The notes: a model not told the origin generated them from the letters alone. Shown: positions 33,236 through 43,329, counted from the first letter of the stretch. The stretch is DNA of 64,000 nucleotides from an uncultured Saccharospirillaceae bacterium (GCA_950054195.1 CATLPG010000006.1:1-64000); one strand, 5' to 3'. Program-made: numbers and translations.

Positions 33236-33943
33236 ATGGGAAGAGCATTTGAATTTAGAAAAGAGCGTAAAATGAAGCGTTGGGCAGCAATGAGTAAAAC
33301 ATTTACTCGTATTGGTAAAGAAATTACCATGGCTGCTAAAGAAGGGGGTCCTAATCCTGAAAATAACATTAGGCTTCGTATGGCTATTCAAAATGCCAAG
33401 TCAGCCAATATGCCTAAAGACAATGTAGAGCGAGCAATTAAAAAAGCAACTGATAAAGATACTTCAGAATACAAAGAAATTGTATACGAAGGATACGGAC
33501 CACATGGTATAGCTATATTAGTTGAAACTGCTACCGATAACAATACACGAACAGTTGCTAATGTTAGAAGCTACTTTAATAAATGCGATGGAAGTCTAGG
33601 AACTTCTGGTTCTGTAGAGTTTTTATTTGAAAGAAAATGCAACTTCAAAATCGAAAAGAAAGAATTTGATATCGAAGAACTCGAACTTGAACTTATCGAC
33701 TATGGTGTGGAAGAACTTTTTGAAGAAGATGAGTACATTATGATTTATGGAGACTTTGCCGAATTTGGAAATATTCAACGAGGATTAGACGAAAAAAACA
33801 TTGAAATTATAGAAAGCAACTACGAAAGAATCCCCTTGAATACCAAAGAGCTAAACGAAGAAGAACAGCAAGATATAGAGAAGCTTCTAGAAAAGCTGGA
33901 AGAAGATGACGATGTGCAAAACGTATACCACACAATGGCATAA
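33236..33943 (+). CDS. YebC/PmpR-family protein (TACO1-like)
   Basis: The 235-residue protein is a standard YebC: MGRAFEFRKERKMKRWAAMS at the start, AKEGGPNPENNIRLRMAIQN, MPKDNVERAIKKATDK, EGYGPHGIAILVETATDNN and RSYFNKCDGSLGTSGSVEFL. The family was called transcription regulators; recent work supports a role in translation through proline-rich stretches. It has no signal peptide. A possible -7 box TAACTTTA lies at 33209-33216. Confidence 0.95.
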   Translation: MGRAFEFRKERKMKRWAAMSKTFTRIGKEITMAAKEGGPNPENNIRLRMAIQNAKSANMPKDNVERAIKKATDKDTSEYKEIVYEGYGPHGIAILVETATDNNTRTVANVRSYFNKCDGSLGTSGSVEFLFERKCNFKIEKKEFDIEELELELIDYGVEELFEEDEYIMIYGDFAEFGNIQRGLDEKNIEIIESNYERIPLNTKELNEEEQQDIEKLLEKLEEDDDVQNVYHTMA

Positions 33944-34011
33944 TAGAGCAATATGGCTTTTTAATTAATTTATTGTATTTTTAATCATTATAAACATCAA
34001 AAAATAAAAAC

Positions 34012-34836
34012 ATGAGAAAAATTTTACTTTCTATTTCTAGTTTATTAATTGCTGGAGCTGCTTTTAATCAAGTAAACTTTGGTTTTGATACTTGGAGTGG
34101 TGGTGCACCAACTGGTTGGATTACCTCAGAAACTTACGATCCATCTTCTAACACTGTTGAGCAAATTACTGGTAACATGGGGTCTGGTAGTGCTATTAAA
34201 TTAACAACTAACCCTGTACAATTACAAAGCGGAACCTCTAGTTTTGCTTTCGCTGGACAAATTGTACCGAGTGCTGTCCAAGTAACAGATATTGAGTTTG
34301 ATTTTCAAACATCAAATACAGCTGGAGATACTCTGGGTGCTGTTATTGGTTTTTGGGACAATTCAACTATTGGTTATGGCTTAACACTAACTTTGCCTGA
34401 TGCAGCTAGCTGGAGTGGTATTAATGCTTATCCATTAGCTGATCTTTATGATTCTGCTGTTGCTAATAATGTTGATACTGACTCTATTTACATTGAGTTC
34501 AACTCTAACCTTGGTTCTGCAGGAACTAATGGAACTGAACTATGGATTGACAATGTAAACTTAGGTGGTTCTGCAGGAGTATACGAATTATTCTCTAACG
34601 TTAGCGTTAATGCTTATCCTAACCCAACAAGTGATATCGTTACTTTCGAAATCGAAGGAACTGAAACAGCTACAATTGAACTATACAATGCTGCTGGTGC
34701 AGTAGTTAAAAATGTAAATACTACTAGTACTTTAACTAACATTTCTTTAGGAAACGTTAAAGCAGGAAATTACTTCTACACTGTTAAAAATACAGAAGGA
34801 AAAATTGTTCGTTCTGGTCAAGTGATTAAGAACTAA
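34012..34836 (+). CDS. T9SS-exported protein, short beta-sandwich
   Basis: The 274-residue product has a signal peptide (ILLSISSLLIAGAAFNQ), a carbohydrate-binding-module-like beta-sandwich at about 20-185 (FGFDTWSGGAPTGWITSETY, GTELWIDNVNLGGSAGVYEL) and a C-terminal T9SS domain (VNAYPNPTSDIVTFEI to RSGQVIKN). It is probably secreted or surface-bound with a binding role. Codon use is strongly biased to preferred codons, which suggests high expression. A strong terminator follows. Confidence 0.85.
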   Translation: MRKILLSISSLLIAGAAFNQVNFGFDTWSGGAPTGWITSETYDPSSNTVEQITGNMGSGSAIKLTTNPVQLQSGTSSFAFAGQIVPSAVQVTDIEFDFQTSNTAGDTLGAVIGFWDNSTIGYGLTLTLPDAASWSGINAYPLADLYDSAVANNVDTDSIYIEFNSNLGSAGTNGTELWIDNVNLGGSAGVYELFSNVSVNAYPNPTSDIVTFEIEGTETATIELYNAAGAVVKNVNTTSTLTNISLGNVKAGNYFYTVKNTEGKIVRSGQVIKN

Positions 34837-34863
34837 TACTGTTAGATTTTAATTCTTAAATGT

Positions 34864-34903
34864 AAAGTCGGCTTGAAATTAGTTTCAAGCCGACTTTCTT
34901 TTT
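34864..34903 (+). terminator. Strong intrinsic terminator, 15-base perfect stem
   Basis: AAAGTCGGCTTGAAA (34864-34878) and TTTCAAGCCGACTTT (34883-34897) close a TTAG loop, followed by CTTTTT. This is the longest perfect stem I noticed in the window. Confidence 0.93.
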
Positions 34904-34998
34904 ACATCATTTTCATATCAACAACTACTTTCTATATTTTTCCAAACTATTACAATTAAAGGTTTATTTTTACGTAATCATTGTTAACCATTTCTTCA

Positions 34999-37701
34999 AT
35001 GAATACCGAAACTAGCAACCATATTACCCCCCCTAAAAAACCATTTATCAAACGAATTAAAAAGTGGTTATTAATAACAAGTACGCTAGTTTTTGTTCTT
35101 TTATTAACGGGTGTTATATTGGGCTATATCTATGAAGACGACATAAAAAAATATGCACTATCCTCCATCAATGCTGAACTAAAAAATGATATTGTTATCG
35201 ATGAGAAAGATATCAACTTTTCCTTTATAAGGAACTTTCCTAAAGCTAGCTTAACGTTGAAAAACGTAATAATACCTTCTAGTTTTAAAAACGATACCTT
35301 ATTACAAGCCAATAGAGTTACATTAAAATTCGGCTTGCTTAAACTATTATCTGGTGAGTACATTGTAGATAAAATTACTATTGATGATGGTAAAGCATCA
35401 GTAGGGTTTAACGAAAAAGGAGTAGGAAATTACGATATATTGAAGGAGTCTAACAATAAGGATACAACAAGCTCATCCTTTCAGTTTAATATTGATAATG
35501 TTCGATTAAACAACGTCTCTTTAACTTATTTTGACAATCAAAACAATCAATTAGCTGATGTTTTAATAAAAAAAGGACAACTAGTTGGGTCTTTTAGCGA
35601 CCAAGAAACCGCTCTTACCTTTAGATCAAGACAATTAATAAATAACTTATCCATTGACTCTAGTTCCATTTTTAAAAACAAGGAAAGCAGTCTTGATTTA
35701 GATTTTAACTATACCGACAGTTCACAAAACTTAACCTTTAACAAAGGGACATTAGCTATTGAAAAAATGCTGTTTTCAGTTACGGGGTATTATAACATAA
35801 AAAAGAACAGCTATGAGCTATCAAGCACTACTAAAAATGTAGAACTAGCGGATGTCTTTTCACTGTTGCCTAACGAAGTTTCTAACAAATTAAAAGAATA
35901 TAAATCCAATGCAGTTATTGAAAGCAACACTTCCCTTTCACGAAAAAGTAGCGATGACTTTGTAAATATCAAAAGTACTTTCTCAGTTAATAAAGGAACT
36001 CTTACCGAGCAAAACACCAAAGCATCAATCAGTAACTTAAACTTAAATGGGGAGTATAAATTAACCAGAAACACTCAATTTATAACCATTGAAAAAATAA
36101 AAGGAGAACTATCAGGAGGTAATTTCGAAGGAAGCCTAAAAGCCATTGGTAAAAATAAAATATCCATATTTTCTGATTTTAAACTAACTGCAGATTTAAC
36201 CAAATTAGCTGAGTTTTTAAATTTTGAGCGTGTTGAAAACATAGCAGGTAAACTATCTATTGACAATACCCTAAAAGGAACTTATTTCAATAATAATTTT
36301 AACTTAACACAACTATCGGGGAAAACACAACTAAAAAATGTTGCTCTTAAGCTAGTAGGCAAAAAATATAGTTTAGCCAATTTGCAGGGCGACTTCAACT
36401 TTAATCGCTTTACCTCAACAGGTACGTTTAAAGGTGAATACGGTGAGTCAGACTTTGCCATCAACACACAAGTTCAAAACCTAATAGAACATATTATAAG
36501 CAATAAACCGCTTATTATAAACAACTATATCCAATCAGAAAGATTAAATCTAAATGAAATACTATCACTAGCCGAAGAAGATAATAACAAAGAAGTTGAT
36601 ACTAATTTTTATTTACCAAAAAACATTTCAACCACAACAACAGCTAATGTTGGCACATTACTTTATCAAAAGCATGAACTAACACAATTATCAGGGAAAT
36701 TACTTATTTCGCCTTGGCAGGTAGATGCTAGTAATTTATCCTTTAAAGCAAATGGTGGTATCTACTCCATGAGTGCCAACTTAAAACCACATCAAGAGGA
36801 TAGGTATCTATTAAAAGCAAATACAGTTGCGGGCAATATTGATGTTCCAGATTTTTTTAATCGTTTCGATAATTTTGGACAAGATGTACTAGAGGCAAGA
36901 CATGTTAAAGGAAGAGCTGATGCTATAATAAATTTGAGTGCTGAGCTAACAAAAGGACTAACAATTTTAACCCCAACATTAGATGTTCAAACAGATTTTA
37001 CCATCTCAAAAGGAGAACTTAAAGATTTTGAGTTATTCGAAGAAATGGCAGATTACATTAAATCTAACACTATTGCTAAAAAAGTTGTTCAAGTAGATCA
37101 ATTATCTCAAAAGCTTAAACATATTTATTTTGATGAATTACAAAACACACTTACTATAAAAGATTCTAAAATAACCCTCCCAAACATGTACATTACCTCA
37201 TCAGCTATGGATGTTGGGATTTATGGTGAGCAAGATTTTGATTTTAATATCAAATACGGAATAAACTTTAGGTTAAGAGATGTATTAATAAAAGATAAAA
37301 GTTCTGATTTTGGCTACATCGTAGATGATGGAGAAGGAAGAAGAATGTACCTTTCGCTGGTTGGTACAATTGATGAGCCCGAATTTAAGTTAGATGCTGA
37401 AGCTCGTAAAGATGCTCGTAAAGAGAAAATTGCTGATGAAAAAAATAAAATAAAGTCTATTCTAAACCAAGAGTTTGGTCTCTTTAAAAACTCAACCGAA
37501 AACGCTGATAATTCACAAAAAAATGACCCAGCTCCAGCTAAAGTAGAGGTTGATTGGGACAATACAGATGAATCAACCAAAGACAAAGGCGAAGAAGAAA
37601 AAAAGAAAAAGAAGAAAATCCCAAAGTGGATTCAAAAACTTACCGGAGATGATGGCTCAGGAACAAAACATACCAAATCTAAAGTTGAAGTTGAGGAGTA
37701 A
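34999..37701 (+). CDS. AsmA-family envelope protein
   Basis: The 900-residue protein has one N-terminal membrane helix at about 25-48 (WLLITSTLVFVLLLTGVILG) and a very long beta-rich body typical of AsmA/TamB-like bridge proteins: early DINFSFIRNFPKASLTLKNV, late FTISKGELKDFELFEEMADY and VDDGEGRRMYLSLVGTIDEP. The tail is highly charged. The frame opens at a TTG 18 bases upstream, but the ATG at 34999 is the better start. Such proteins are thought to carry phospholipids or assist outer-membrane assembly from the inner-membrane side. It converges on the YgjP-like gene with only four bases between the stops. Confidence 0.88.
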   Translation: MNTETSNHITPPKKPFIKRIKKWLLITSTLVFVLLLTGVILGYIYEDDIKKYALSSINAELKNDIVIDEKDINFSFIRNFPKASLTLKNVIIPSSFKNDTLLQANRVTLKFGLLKLLSGEYIVDKITIDDGKASVGFNEKGVGNYDILKESNNKDTTSSSFQFNIDNVRLNNVSLTYFDNQNNQLADVLIKKGQLVGSFSDQETALTFRSRQLINNLSIDSSSIFKNKESSLDLDFNYTDSSQNLTFNKGTLAIEKMLFSVTGYYNIKKNSYELSSTTKNVELADVFSLLPNEVSNKLKEYKSNAVIESNTSLSRKSSDDFVNIKSTFSVNKGTLTEQNTKASISNLNLNGEYKLTRNTQFITIEKIKGELSGGNFEGSLKAIGKNKISIFSDFKLTADLTKLAEFLNFERVENIAGKLSIDNTLKGTYFNNNFNLTQLSGKTQLKNVALKLVGKKYSLANLQGDFNFNRFTSTGTFKGEYGESDFAINTQVQNLIEHIISNKPLIINNYIQSERLNLNEILSLAEEDNNKEVDTNFYLPKNISTTTTANVGTLLYQKHELTQLSGKLLISPWQVDASNLSFKANGGIYSMSANLKPHQEDRYLLKANTVAGNIDVPDFFNRFDNFGQDVLEARHVKGRADAIINLSAELTKGLTILTPTLDVQTDFTISKGELKDFELFEEMADYIKSNTIAKKVVQVDQLSQKLKHIYFDELQNTLTIKDSKITLPNMYITSSAMDVGIYGEQDFDFNIKYGINFRLRDVLIKDKSSDFGYIVDDGEGRRMYLSLVGTIDEPEFKLDAEARKDARKEKIADEKNKIKSILNQEFGLFKNSTENADNSQKNDPAPAKVEVDWDNTDESTKDKGEEEKKKKKKIPKWIQKLTGDDGSGTKHTKSKVEVEE

Positions 37702-37705
37702 GTAA

Positions 37706-38428
37706 TTACCAAATTCTAGTTGAATAGCTTTTAATTTCTTTATCCAAAGCTTTAGCCTGTCCGTTTGTAACCCTATTCATCAAGTTCCAAAAAGAGGCTT
37801 GGTGATTCTTTTCTACTGTATGGCAAAGCTCATGTAAAAGCACATAATCTTGTAAATGTTTTGGCACCCTCATTAAATGAAGAGATAACACAATTTTATT
37901 ATCATAAGAACAACTTCCCCATTTACTCCTAACATTTTTAACCTTAACATCTGTATAGTTAAACCCACAGTAGTTGGCCCAATACTCAAGTTTAGGAATT
38001 AAGTATTTTTCAGCTTCTAATTTATATGCTTTTTCTATTAATTTTCTAATCTTGTTTTGAACATCTAACTCTGTTAAGCTAACTGTTAAAGGATAATAAA
38101 AACGAATACAATCATCACTAATCACACCTTTAAAGGTTTTATTTTCCCATTTAATTATCTCCAGTGAACGATCAGTCGTTTTAAAGTTAGTTTCAGCAGT
38201 AAAAACTGTTTGTTTACCTTCTGTCACTTTTATTTTATTTAAGCTAGCATTAATCCATGATTTTTTTTCTTGAATAAAAGATATAGCCTGGCGGTTAGTA
38301 ATATACCAAGGCACATTAACAATAACTCCATCAAAAGGTTTTACAGATATACTTAAACGCTTTAGCCTTTTACTTCTTTTAAAAGTAACGTAACCAATGT
38401 TGGCTATCTCTATTTTTTCTGTAGGCAT
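37706..38428 (-). CDS. YgjP-like metallopeptidase (DUF45)
   Basis: The 240-residue protein has an N-terminal beta domain and the C-terminal zincin motif: H199-E200-x2-H203 (LLHELCHTVEKN) with a third ligand H209, as in NHQASFW. VRSKWGSCSYDNKIVLSLHL is the hallmark of the family. It lacks a signal peptide and acts in the cytosol. Substrates are unknown in general; relatives sit next to restriction genes, but none is near here. It converges on the AsmA-like gene and diverges from the nucleotidyltransferase gene. Confidence 0.9.
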   Translation of the reverse strand: MPTEKIEIANIGYVTFKRSKRLKRLSISVKPFDGVIVNVPWYITNRQAISFIQEKKSWINASLNKIKVTEGKQTVFTAETNFKTTDRSLEIIKWENKTFKGVISDDCIRFYYPLTVSLTELDVQNKIRKLIEKAYKLEAEKYLIPKLEYWANYCGFNYTDVKVKNVRSKWGSCSYDNKIVLSLHLMRVPKHLQDYVLLHELCHTVEKNHQASFWNLMNRVTNGQAKALDKEIKSYSTRIW

Positions 38429-38495
38429 ACTATAAATCTAAGAAATACTCATTTAATAACATGCACTGATTTTATTAGGTTTTCGCTTAAACTTG

Positions 38496-38503
38496 TATCT
38501 TTA
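38496..38503 (+). promoter_or_regulatory. Possible -7 box TATCTTTA for the nucleotidyltransferase operon
   Basis: One base from the TAnnTTTG consensus and 23 bases before the ATG at 38527. No clear -33 element. Confidence 0.3.
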
Positions 38504-38526
38504 AGAAATAAGACAAAAAAAGCTGC

Positions 38527-39528
38527 ATGAAAATAATTGTTCCAATGGCAGGAAGAGGCTCAAGATTAAGACCTCACACATTAACAGTTCCAAAACCATT
38601 AATGCCTGTAGCAGGAAAACCAATTGTACAACGTCTCGTTGAAGATATTGCTAAAGTATCTGATGAAGGAATAGAAGAAATTGCCTTTATTATTGGTGAT
38701 TTTGGAAAAGAAGTTGAACAAGAACTAACTGAAATAGCAAATAACCTAGGTGCTAAAGCATCTATTTACTTTCAAGATGAAGCATTAGGAACAGCACATG
38801 CCATTTTATGTGCCAAGGAATCCTTAAGTGGCAATATTGTTGTTGCATTTGCCGATACCCTTTTTAGAGCAGAATTTACATTAGATAATGAGTCTGACGG
38901 AATCATATGGGTAAAACAAATTGAAGATCCATCTGCTTTTGGAGTGGTTAAGCTTGATAATAGCGGACACATTACTGATTTTGTAGAAAAGCCTCAAGAA
39001 TATGTTTCTGATTTAGCAATTATTGGAATTTATTACTTTAAAGACGGAGAACGCTTAAAAAATGAACTTCAATATTTAATTGATAATAATATCAAAGAAA
39101 AAGGCGAGTACCAACTAACAAATGCTCTGGAAAACCTAAAGCAAAAAGGAGCAAAGTTTAAAACCGGTCAGGTAAACGAATGGATGGACTGTGGAAACAA
39201 ACAAGTTACGGTAGAAACCAACCAAAAAGTACTATCCTTCCAAAAGGAAAATGTACTTGGAACAAACTTAGTAAAGGAAAACAGTATAATTATACCTCCT
39301 TGCTTTATAGGGGATAACGTTACTTTAGTAAATAGTGTTGTTGGTCCTTATGCTTCTATTGGTAGTAATTCAACTATAAAAAAATCTATCATAGAAAATA
39401 GTATTGTACAAAAAGAAGTTATTATAGAAAACACAAACTTAAATAATAGTATGGTGGGTAATAAATCGCAATACATCGCTTCACCGAAAGATTTAAGCAT
39501 AGGAGATTATACACAAATCTCTAACTAG
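38527..39528 (+). CDS. Sugar-phosphate nucleotidyltransferase with left-handed beta-helix
   Basis: The 333-residue protein starts with the activating motif MAGRGSRLRPHTLTVPKPLM, then AGKPIV, and has the GT-A-like nucleotide-binding fold (IYFQDEALGTAHAI, VVAFADTLFRAE, GVVKLDNSGHITDFVEKP, NEWMDCGNKQ). The last 80 residues are hexapeptide repeats of a left-handed beta-helix (FIGDNVTLVNSVVGPYASIG). It resembles glucose-1-phosphate thymidylyl- or mannose-1-phosphate guanylyl-type enzymes that make NDP-sugars for the envelope; the exact sugar cannot be named. It heads a run of five plus-strand genes and is a conserved neighbour of the TPR-DUF4292-EnvC genes in Flavobacteriia. Confidence 0.88.
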   Translation: MKIIVPMAGRGSRLRPHTLTVPKPLMPVAGKPIVQRLVEDIAKVSDEGIEEIAFIIGDFGKEVEQELTEIANNLGAKASIYFQDEALGTAHAILCAKESLSGNIVVAFADTLFRAEFTLDNESDGIIWVKQIEDPSAFGVVKLDNSGHITDFVEKPQEYVSDLAIIGIYYFKDGERLKNELQYLIDNNIKEKGEYQLTNALENLKQKGAKFKTGQVNEWMDCGNKQVTVETNQKVLSFQKENVLGTNLVKENSIIIPPCFIGDNVTLVNSVVGPYASIGSNSTIKKSIIENSIVQKEVIIENTNLNNSMVGNKSQYIASPKDLSIGDYTQISN

Positions 39529-39531
39529 TAA

Positions 39532-41277
39532 ATGAAAAATAGCTTCTACATACTCCTATTATTACTTTCCATTTCTTGTGGGAGCAAAAAAAAGTTAGCT
39601 ACAAATAGTTCATCAGCTTCAAATAAAAACGTTGAGGAAAAAGTACTCTCTGAGTCTAAACAAAGAGAGTTTAAGCAGTACTTTTTTGAAGGAATGCAAC
39701 AAAAGTCTCTTAACAATACTGATGAAGCAATAGAGCTATTCAAAAAAGCATTAGCAATAAATAATAAAAGTGGTGCATCACTACATGAAATTTCGCAACT
39801 ATACGCATATGATAGAAACTATGTAGATGCACTAAAGTATGCTGAAAAAGCAGCTGCAGTTAATGATGAAAACAAGTGGTATATTTTGCAGTTGGGACTT
39901 ATGCAAAAACGAATGCTTCAATATGATAATGCTACAAAATCATACGAAAAATTAGTTCTAATTGACCCAAAAAACATCGACTTTTTAGAAGAACTAATGG
40001 ACATGTACATTCGTACTGGAAAATCGGAAAAAGCCGCTGAGCTTATCGATCAAGTAATTGATGTTTTAGGTCCAATGGATGAGTTGTTATTGCAAAAACA
40101 AAGCTTATATATAGAAGCAGGCGAAATTGATAAAGCCATTGATGAAGCCAAATTAATGGTTAATAAAAACCCAGATGATCCTAGGTATTTAAGTATGCTT
40201 GCTCAACTTTATGAGCAAAACAACGAAAAAGAAAAAGCATTAGATGTTTATAAAAAGGTACTCGAACTAAACCCTAGTGATGGAGTTGCCAGTCTATCAA
40301 TTGCTCGGTTTTATAAAAACAAAGAGCAAAACGACAAGGTACACCCTTACATGAAAACCGTATTTAAAGATGACAAATTAAGCCCTAGCTTAAAACTTAC
40401 TATATTAGTGGATTATATTGAGGAGTCTTTAAAAGATGAAGAAATTAAAAACCACACCATTGAGCTAATAGAAATTATGCAAGCTACACACCCAAAAAGT
40501 GTACAGTCTTTTGTAGCTGCTGGTGATTTTTATATTCAACATGAAAAACTAGAAGAATCAAGAAATGCCTACAGAAAAGCTGCTGCTTTAGATGCTAACT
40601 CATATCCTATTTGGGTTCAACTGTTAACCATTGATTTAGATTTAAGAAACTATAATTACCTAGCGATAGATAGTAAAGAAGCCATGGAAACTTTTCCATC
40701 ACAACCAGTATTTTACCTGTATAATGGAATGGCCAATCATTACTTAAAAAAATATCACGAAGCGGTTGATGTTTTAACTATGGGAAAAGACTTGGTAATT
40801 GATAACAAAGAGCTGATGCTAGATTTTCACAAATCTCTTGGTGAAGCCTATCACGAACTAAAACAATATCCTCAAGCCGATAAAAACTTTGAAAAAGCGT
40901 TAGAAATAAACCCAAATCAACCCTACCTTTTAAATAATTATAGCTACTATCTATCCCTTCGAAAGGCTAAATTAGCTAGAGCTGCAGAAATGGCTAAAAA
41001 AGCCAATGAGCTTATTGAAAATGAAACTTCTTTTGAAGACACCTATGGATGGGTTCTGTTTCAGCAAGAAAACTATAAAGAAGCAAAAGAATGGATTGAA
41101 AATGCACTATCGCATGGTGGAGACCAGAGTGCTGTAATACTTGAGCATTATGGTGATGTTTTGTTTAAACTAGGTGAAACAGAAAAAGCATTAACATATT
41201 GGAAAAAGGCAAAACAAAAAGAAGGTTATAGCGATAAACTCGATCAAAAAATAAAAGAAGGTAAATATGTGGAGTAG
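39532..41277 (+). CDS. TPR-repeat lipoprotein
   Basis: The 581-residue protein has a lipoprotein signal (SFYILLLLLSISC, Cys16) and about a dozen tetratricopeptide repeats over residues 50-575 (AIELFKKALAINNKSGASLH, EKALDVYKKVLELNPSDGVA, PQADKNFEKALEINPNQPYL). It probably stands in the outer or inner membrane facing the periplasm and scaffolds an envelope complex. It begins three bases after the nucleotidyltransferase gene and overlaps DUF4292 by 11 bases, so these two products are likely made together. Confidence 0.88.
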   Translation: MKNSFYILLLLLSISCGSKKKLATNSSSASNKNVEEKVLSESKQREFKQYFFEGMQQKSLNNTDEAIELFKKALAINNKSGASLHEISQLYAYDRNYVDALKYAEKAAAVNDENKWYILQLGLMQKRMLQYDNATKSYEKLVLIDPKNIDFLEELMDMYIRTGKSEKAAELIDQVIDVLGPMDELLLQKQSLYIEAGEIDKAIDEAKLMVNKNPDDPRYLSMLAQLYEQNNEKEKALDVYKKVLELNPSDGVASLSIARFYKNKEQNDKVHPYMKTVFKDDKLSPSLKLTILVDYIEESLKDEEIKNHTIELIEIMQATHPKSVQSFVAAGDFYIQHEKLEESRNAYRKAAALDANSYPIWVQLLTIDLDLRNYNYLAIDSKEAMETFPSQPVFYLYNGMANHYLKKYHEAVDVLTMGKDLVIDNKELMLDFHKSLGEAYHELKQYPQADKNFEKALEINPNQPYLLNNYSYYLSLRKAKLARAAEMAKKANELIENETSFEDTYGWVLFQQENYKEAKEWIENALSHGGDQSAVILEHYGDVLFKLGETEKALTYWKKAKQKEGYSDKLDQKIKEGKYVE

Positions 41278-42088
41278 ATATGTTCACATACTGCTAATTT
41301 TACTTTTGCTAGTATCCTGTAAAAACAAAAAAAAGATTTTAAAGGATATTGAAGCTGCCGACTTAAAAGCAAAGATGGAGGCTAGTGATGTAATCACTGA
41401 AATGAAAAAAAACGAATTCAACTTTACAACACTCAAGGCAATCATTAAAACAAAGTTTAAAACTAGTTCAGGCGAAAATCAATCGTTCAAAACCTTGTTG
41501 CTAATTAAAAAGGATAGTGCAATTGAAGCTAATGTAACGTATTTAAACATTCCTATTTTATCTACATTAATTACACGAGACTCTATTAAGTTCGTTAATA
41601 GGCGAGAAAAAAAGTACTTTGTTGGTTCAATAGCTTCTGTAAGTGAATATTTTAAAGTACCAGTGGATTATCATAACATCGAAAACCTGTTAGTTGGTAA
41701 CGCTATTTCTATTGATTCTACTAAAGATCACTACCTTATTGATTTTGAAGAAGAAGTATATTTAAGCTCCATCAAAAAATCAGAACTAAAGGATATTATT
41801 GATAATAAAAAGACCTTAGATGGTTGGATGTACCGTTACTGGATAAATGAATACTTTAGACCAGGGAAAACGATATTAAACAACCCTAAAAAAGAAAGTA
41901 GCTTGGAAATTATCCAGAAAGATTATATCCAGATAGAAGGACAAGAAATTCCCAATCACACAACAGCAGTATTTTCGAATCCCTACGATACAATTGATAT
42001 AAAACTCAATTACAATAAGCTGAAGCTTGATAAACCCATCGAGTTTAAATTTGATATAACCGATAAATACGAGCCATACGAAGAATAA
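41267..42088 (+). CDS. DUF4292 lipoprotein
   Basis: The 273-residue protein has a lipoprotein signal (VHILLILLLLVSC, Cys18) and a half-barrel-like beta-rich body (ATLKAIIKTKFKTSSGE-like start at about 50, LLLIKKDSAIEANVTYLNIP, KKYFVGSIASVSEYFKVPVD) that fits DUF4292. By fold expectation the family resembles LolA/LolB lipoprotein carriers, which is a hint only. It overlaps the TPR gene by 11 bases and shares one base with the EnvC gene. Confidence 0.83.
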   Translation: MWSRYVHILLILLLLVSCKNKKKILKDIEAADLKAKMEASDVITEMKKNEFNFTTLKAIIKTKFKTSSGENQSFKTLLLIKKDSAIEANVTYLNIPILSTLITRDSIKFVNRREKKYFVGSIASVSEYFKVPVDYHNIENLLVGNAISIDSTKDHYLIDFEEEVYLSSIKKSELKDIIDNKKTLDGWMYRYWINEYFRPGKTILNNPKKESSLEIIQKDYIQIEGQEIPNHTTAVFSNPYDTIDIKLNYNKLKLDKPIEFKFDITDKYEPYEE

Positions 42089-43323
42089 TGAGTCGCTATC
42101 TTTTACATATATCGCTTTTATTTGTTTTTGTAGTATCACAAAACCAATTCGTTTTAGGACAAAGCAAGCGTACACTTCAAAAAAAAGAGGCTCGGTTAAA
42201 AAAGCAAATTTCCGAAACAAAATCACTCATTGAAAAAACAAAGCAAAACAAAGAAACTACATTAAGTCAGCTAGCAATTATTGATCAACAAATAGCCTTA
42301 CGTAGCCAACTTATCAATAATCTCAACAATCAAATCAAAGAAATTGAGGAAAACATTCTTAAAAATGGAGATGAAATAACGGCTTTAAACGAGGATTTAG
42401 AAAAGCTAAAGAAAGAATTCAAGGAAATGCTTCGGTATGCTTACAAAAATAGAAATAAGGACTATGGTATGATGTATTTACTTTCAGCAAATGACATCAA
42501 CATTGCTTACCGCAGGATTAAATACATGAATCAATACAGCGAAAGCCGTAAAACGCATGTAAAAGAAATTAAAGAAACTCAAAGCAGATTAGAACAACAA
42601 AATCAAGAGCTTTTACAAAACAAAGCAGATAAGGTAATTCTTGTGGAAGATTCAAAAAAGGAGTTTACCTCTTTTGAACAAGACAAAACGTATAAAAATG
42701 AGCTGCTAGCTAAAATACAATCAGACCAAGCGAGCCTTCAAAGTAAACTTAAAAAGCAAGAAGAGGAAAAACTAAAGATTGCTAGAGCGATTCAAAAAGC
42801 TATTGAAGAAGAAATAAAAAAGAAAAAGGCAAAAAAGAACACAACAAAAGGAACCAGCAGTGGCTTTGCTTTAACTCCAGAAGAAAAATTATTAGGAAAA
42901 CGCTTTGTGGACAACAAAGGTAAACTCCCTTGGCCAGTTGAAAAAGGAACTGTTACAGGTAAATTTGGTAAGCAACAGCACAGCATACTATCAACCGTTC
43001 AAATAGAAAACAACGGAATATTTATTAGTACTTCTAAAAATGCTAAGGTTAGGGCCGTTTACGATGGTGAGGTTACATATGTTGGCACACTGGAAGGTGC
43101 TGGTGTTATGATTATGATTAGCCATGGAAATTATCGTACGGTTTATGCTAATCTGCAAAACGCTTATGTTAAAGTAGGACAAAAGGTAGCTACAAAGCAA
43201 AATATTGGGGAGTTGATTACTAAAAATGGAGAGAATATTAGTGAATCAAATTTTTCTATATGGAAAATAACCGGAACAAGTTCTCAGCCTGTAAATCCAG
43301 CCCTATGGCTTTCTCGTAGATAA
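42088..43323 (+). CDS. EnvC-like murein hydrolase activator with degenerate LytM domain
   Basis: The 411-residue protein has a signal peptide, a long coiled coil at about 25-240 (LKKQISETKSLIEKTKQN onward) and a C-terminal M23/LytM domain at about 290-410. Catalytic M23 enzymes keep an H-x3-D and an H-x-H zinc site. Here the first motif reads NNGIFIST and the last SNFSIWK, while the structural SHGNYRTVYANL is kept; the zinc ligands are therefore lost. E. coli EnvC is also zinc-free and activates the amidases AmiA and AmiB in cell division, so a similar role is likely. It shares one base with DUF4292. Confidence 0.88.
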   Translation: MSRYLLHISLLFVFVVSQNQFVLGQSKRTLQKKEARLKKQISETKSLIEKTKQNKETTLSQLAIIDQQIALRSQLINNLNNQIKEIEENILKNGDEITALNEDLEKLKKEFKEMLRYAYKNRNKDYGMMYLLSANDINIAYRRIKYMNQYSESRKTHVKEIKETQSRLEQQNQELLQNKADKVILVEDSKKEFTSFEQDKTYKNELLAKIQSDQASLQSKLKKQEEEKLKIARAIQKAIEEEIKKKKAKKNTTKGTSSGFALTPEEKLLGKRFVDNKGKLPWPVEKGTVTGKFGKQQHSILSTVQIENNGIFISTSKNAKVRAVYDGEVTYVGTLEGAGVMIMISHGNYRTVYANLQNAYVKVGQKVATKQNIGELITKNGENISESNFSIWKITGTSSQPVNPALWLSRR

Positions 43324-43329
43324 GATAAA

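Noticed and set aside
34981-34998. TTG start for the AsmA-like gene
   Set aside because: An in-frame ATG six codons later gives a normal cytoplasmic tail before the membrane helix.
42088-43323. Active M23 endopeptidase
   Set aside because: Zinc-ligand positions are replaced (NNGIF, FSIW), so an activator role is more likely.
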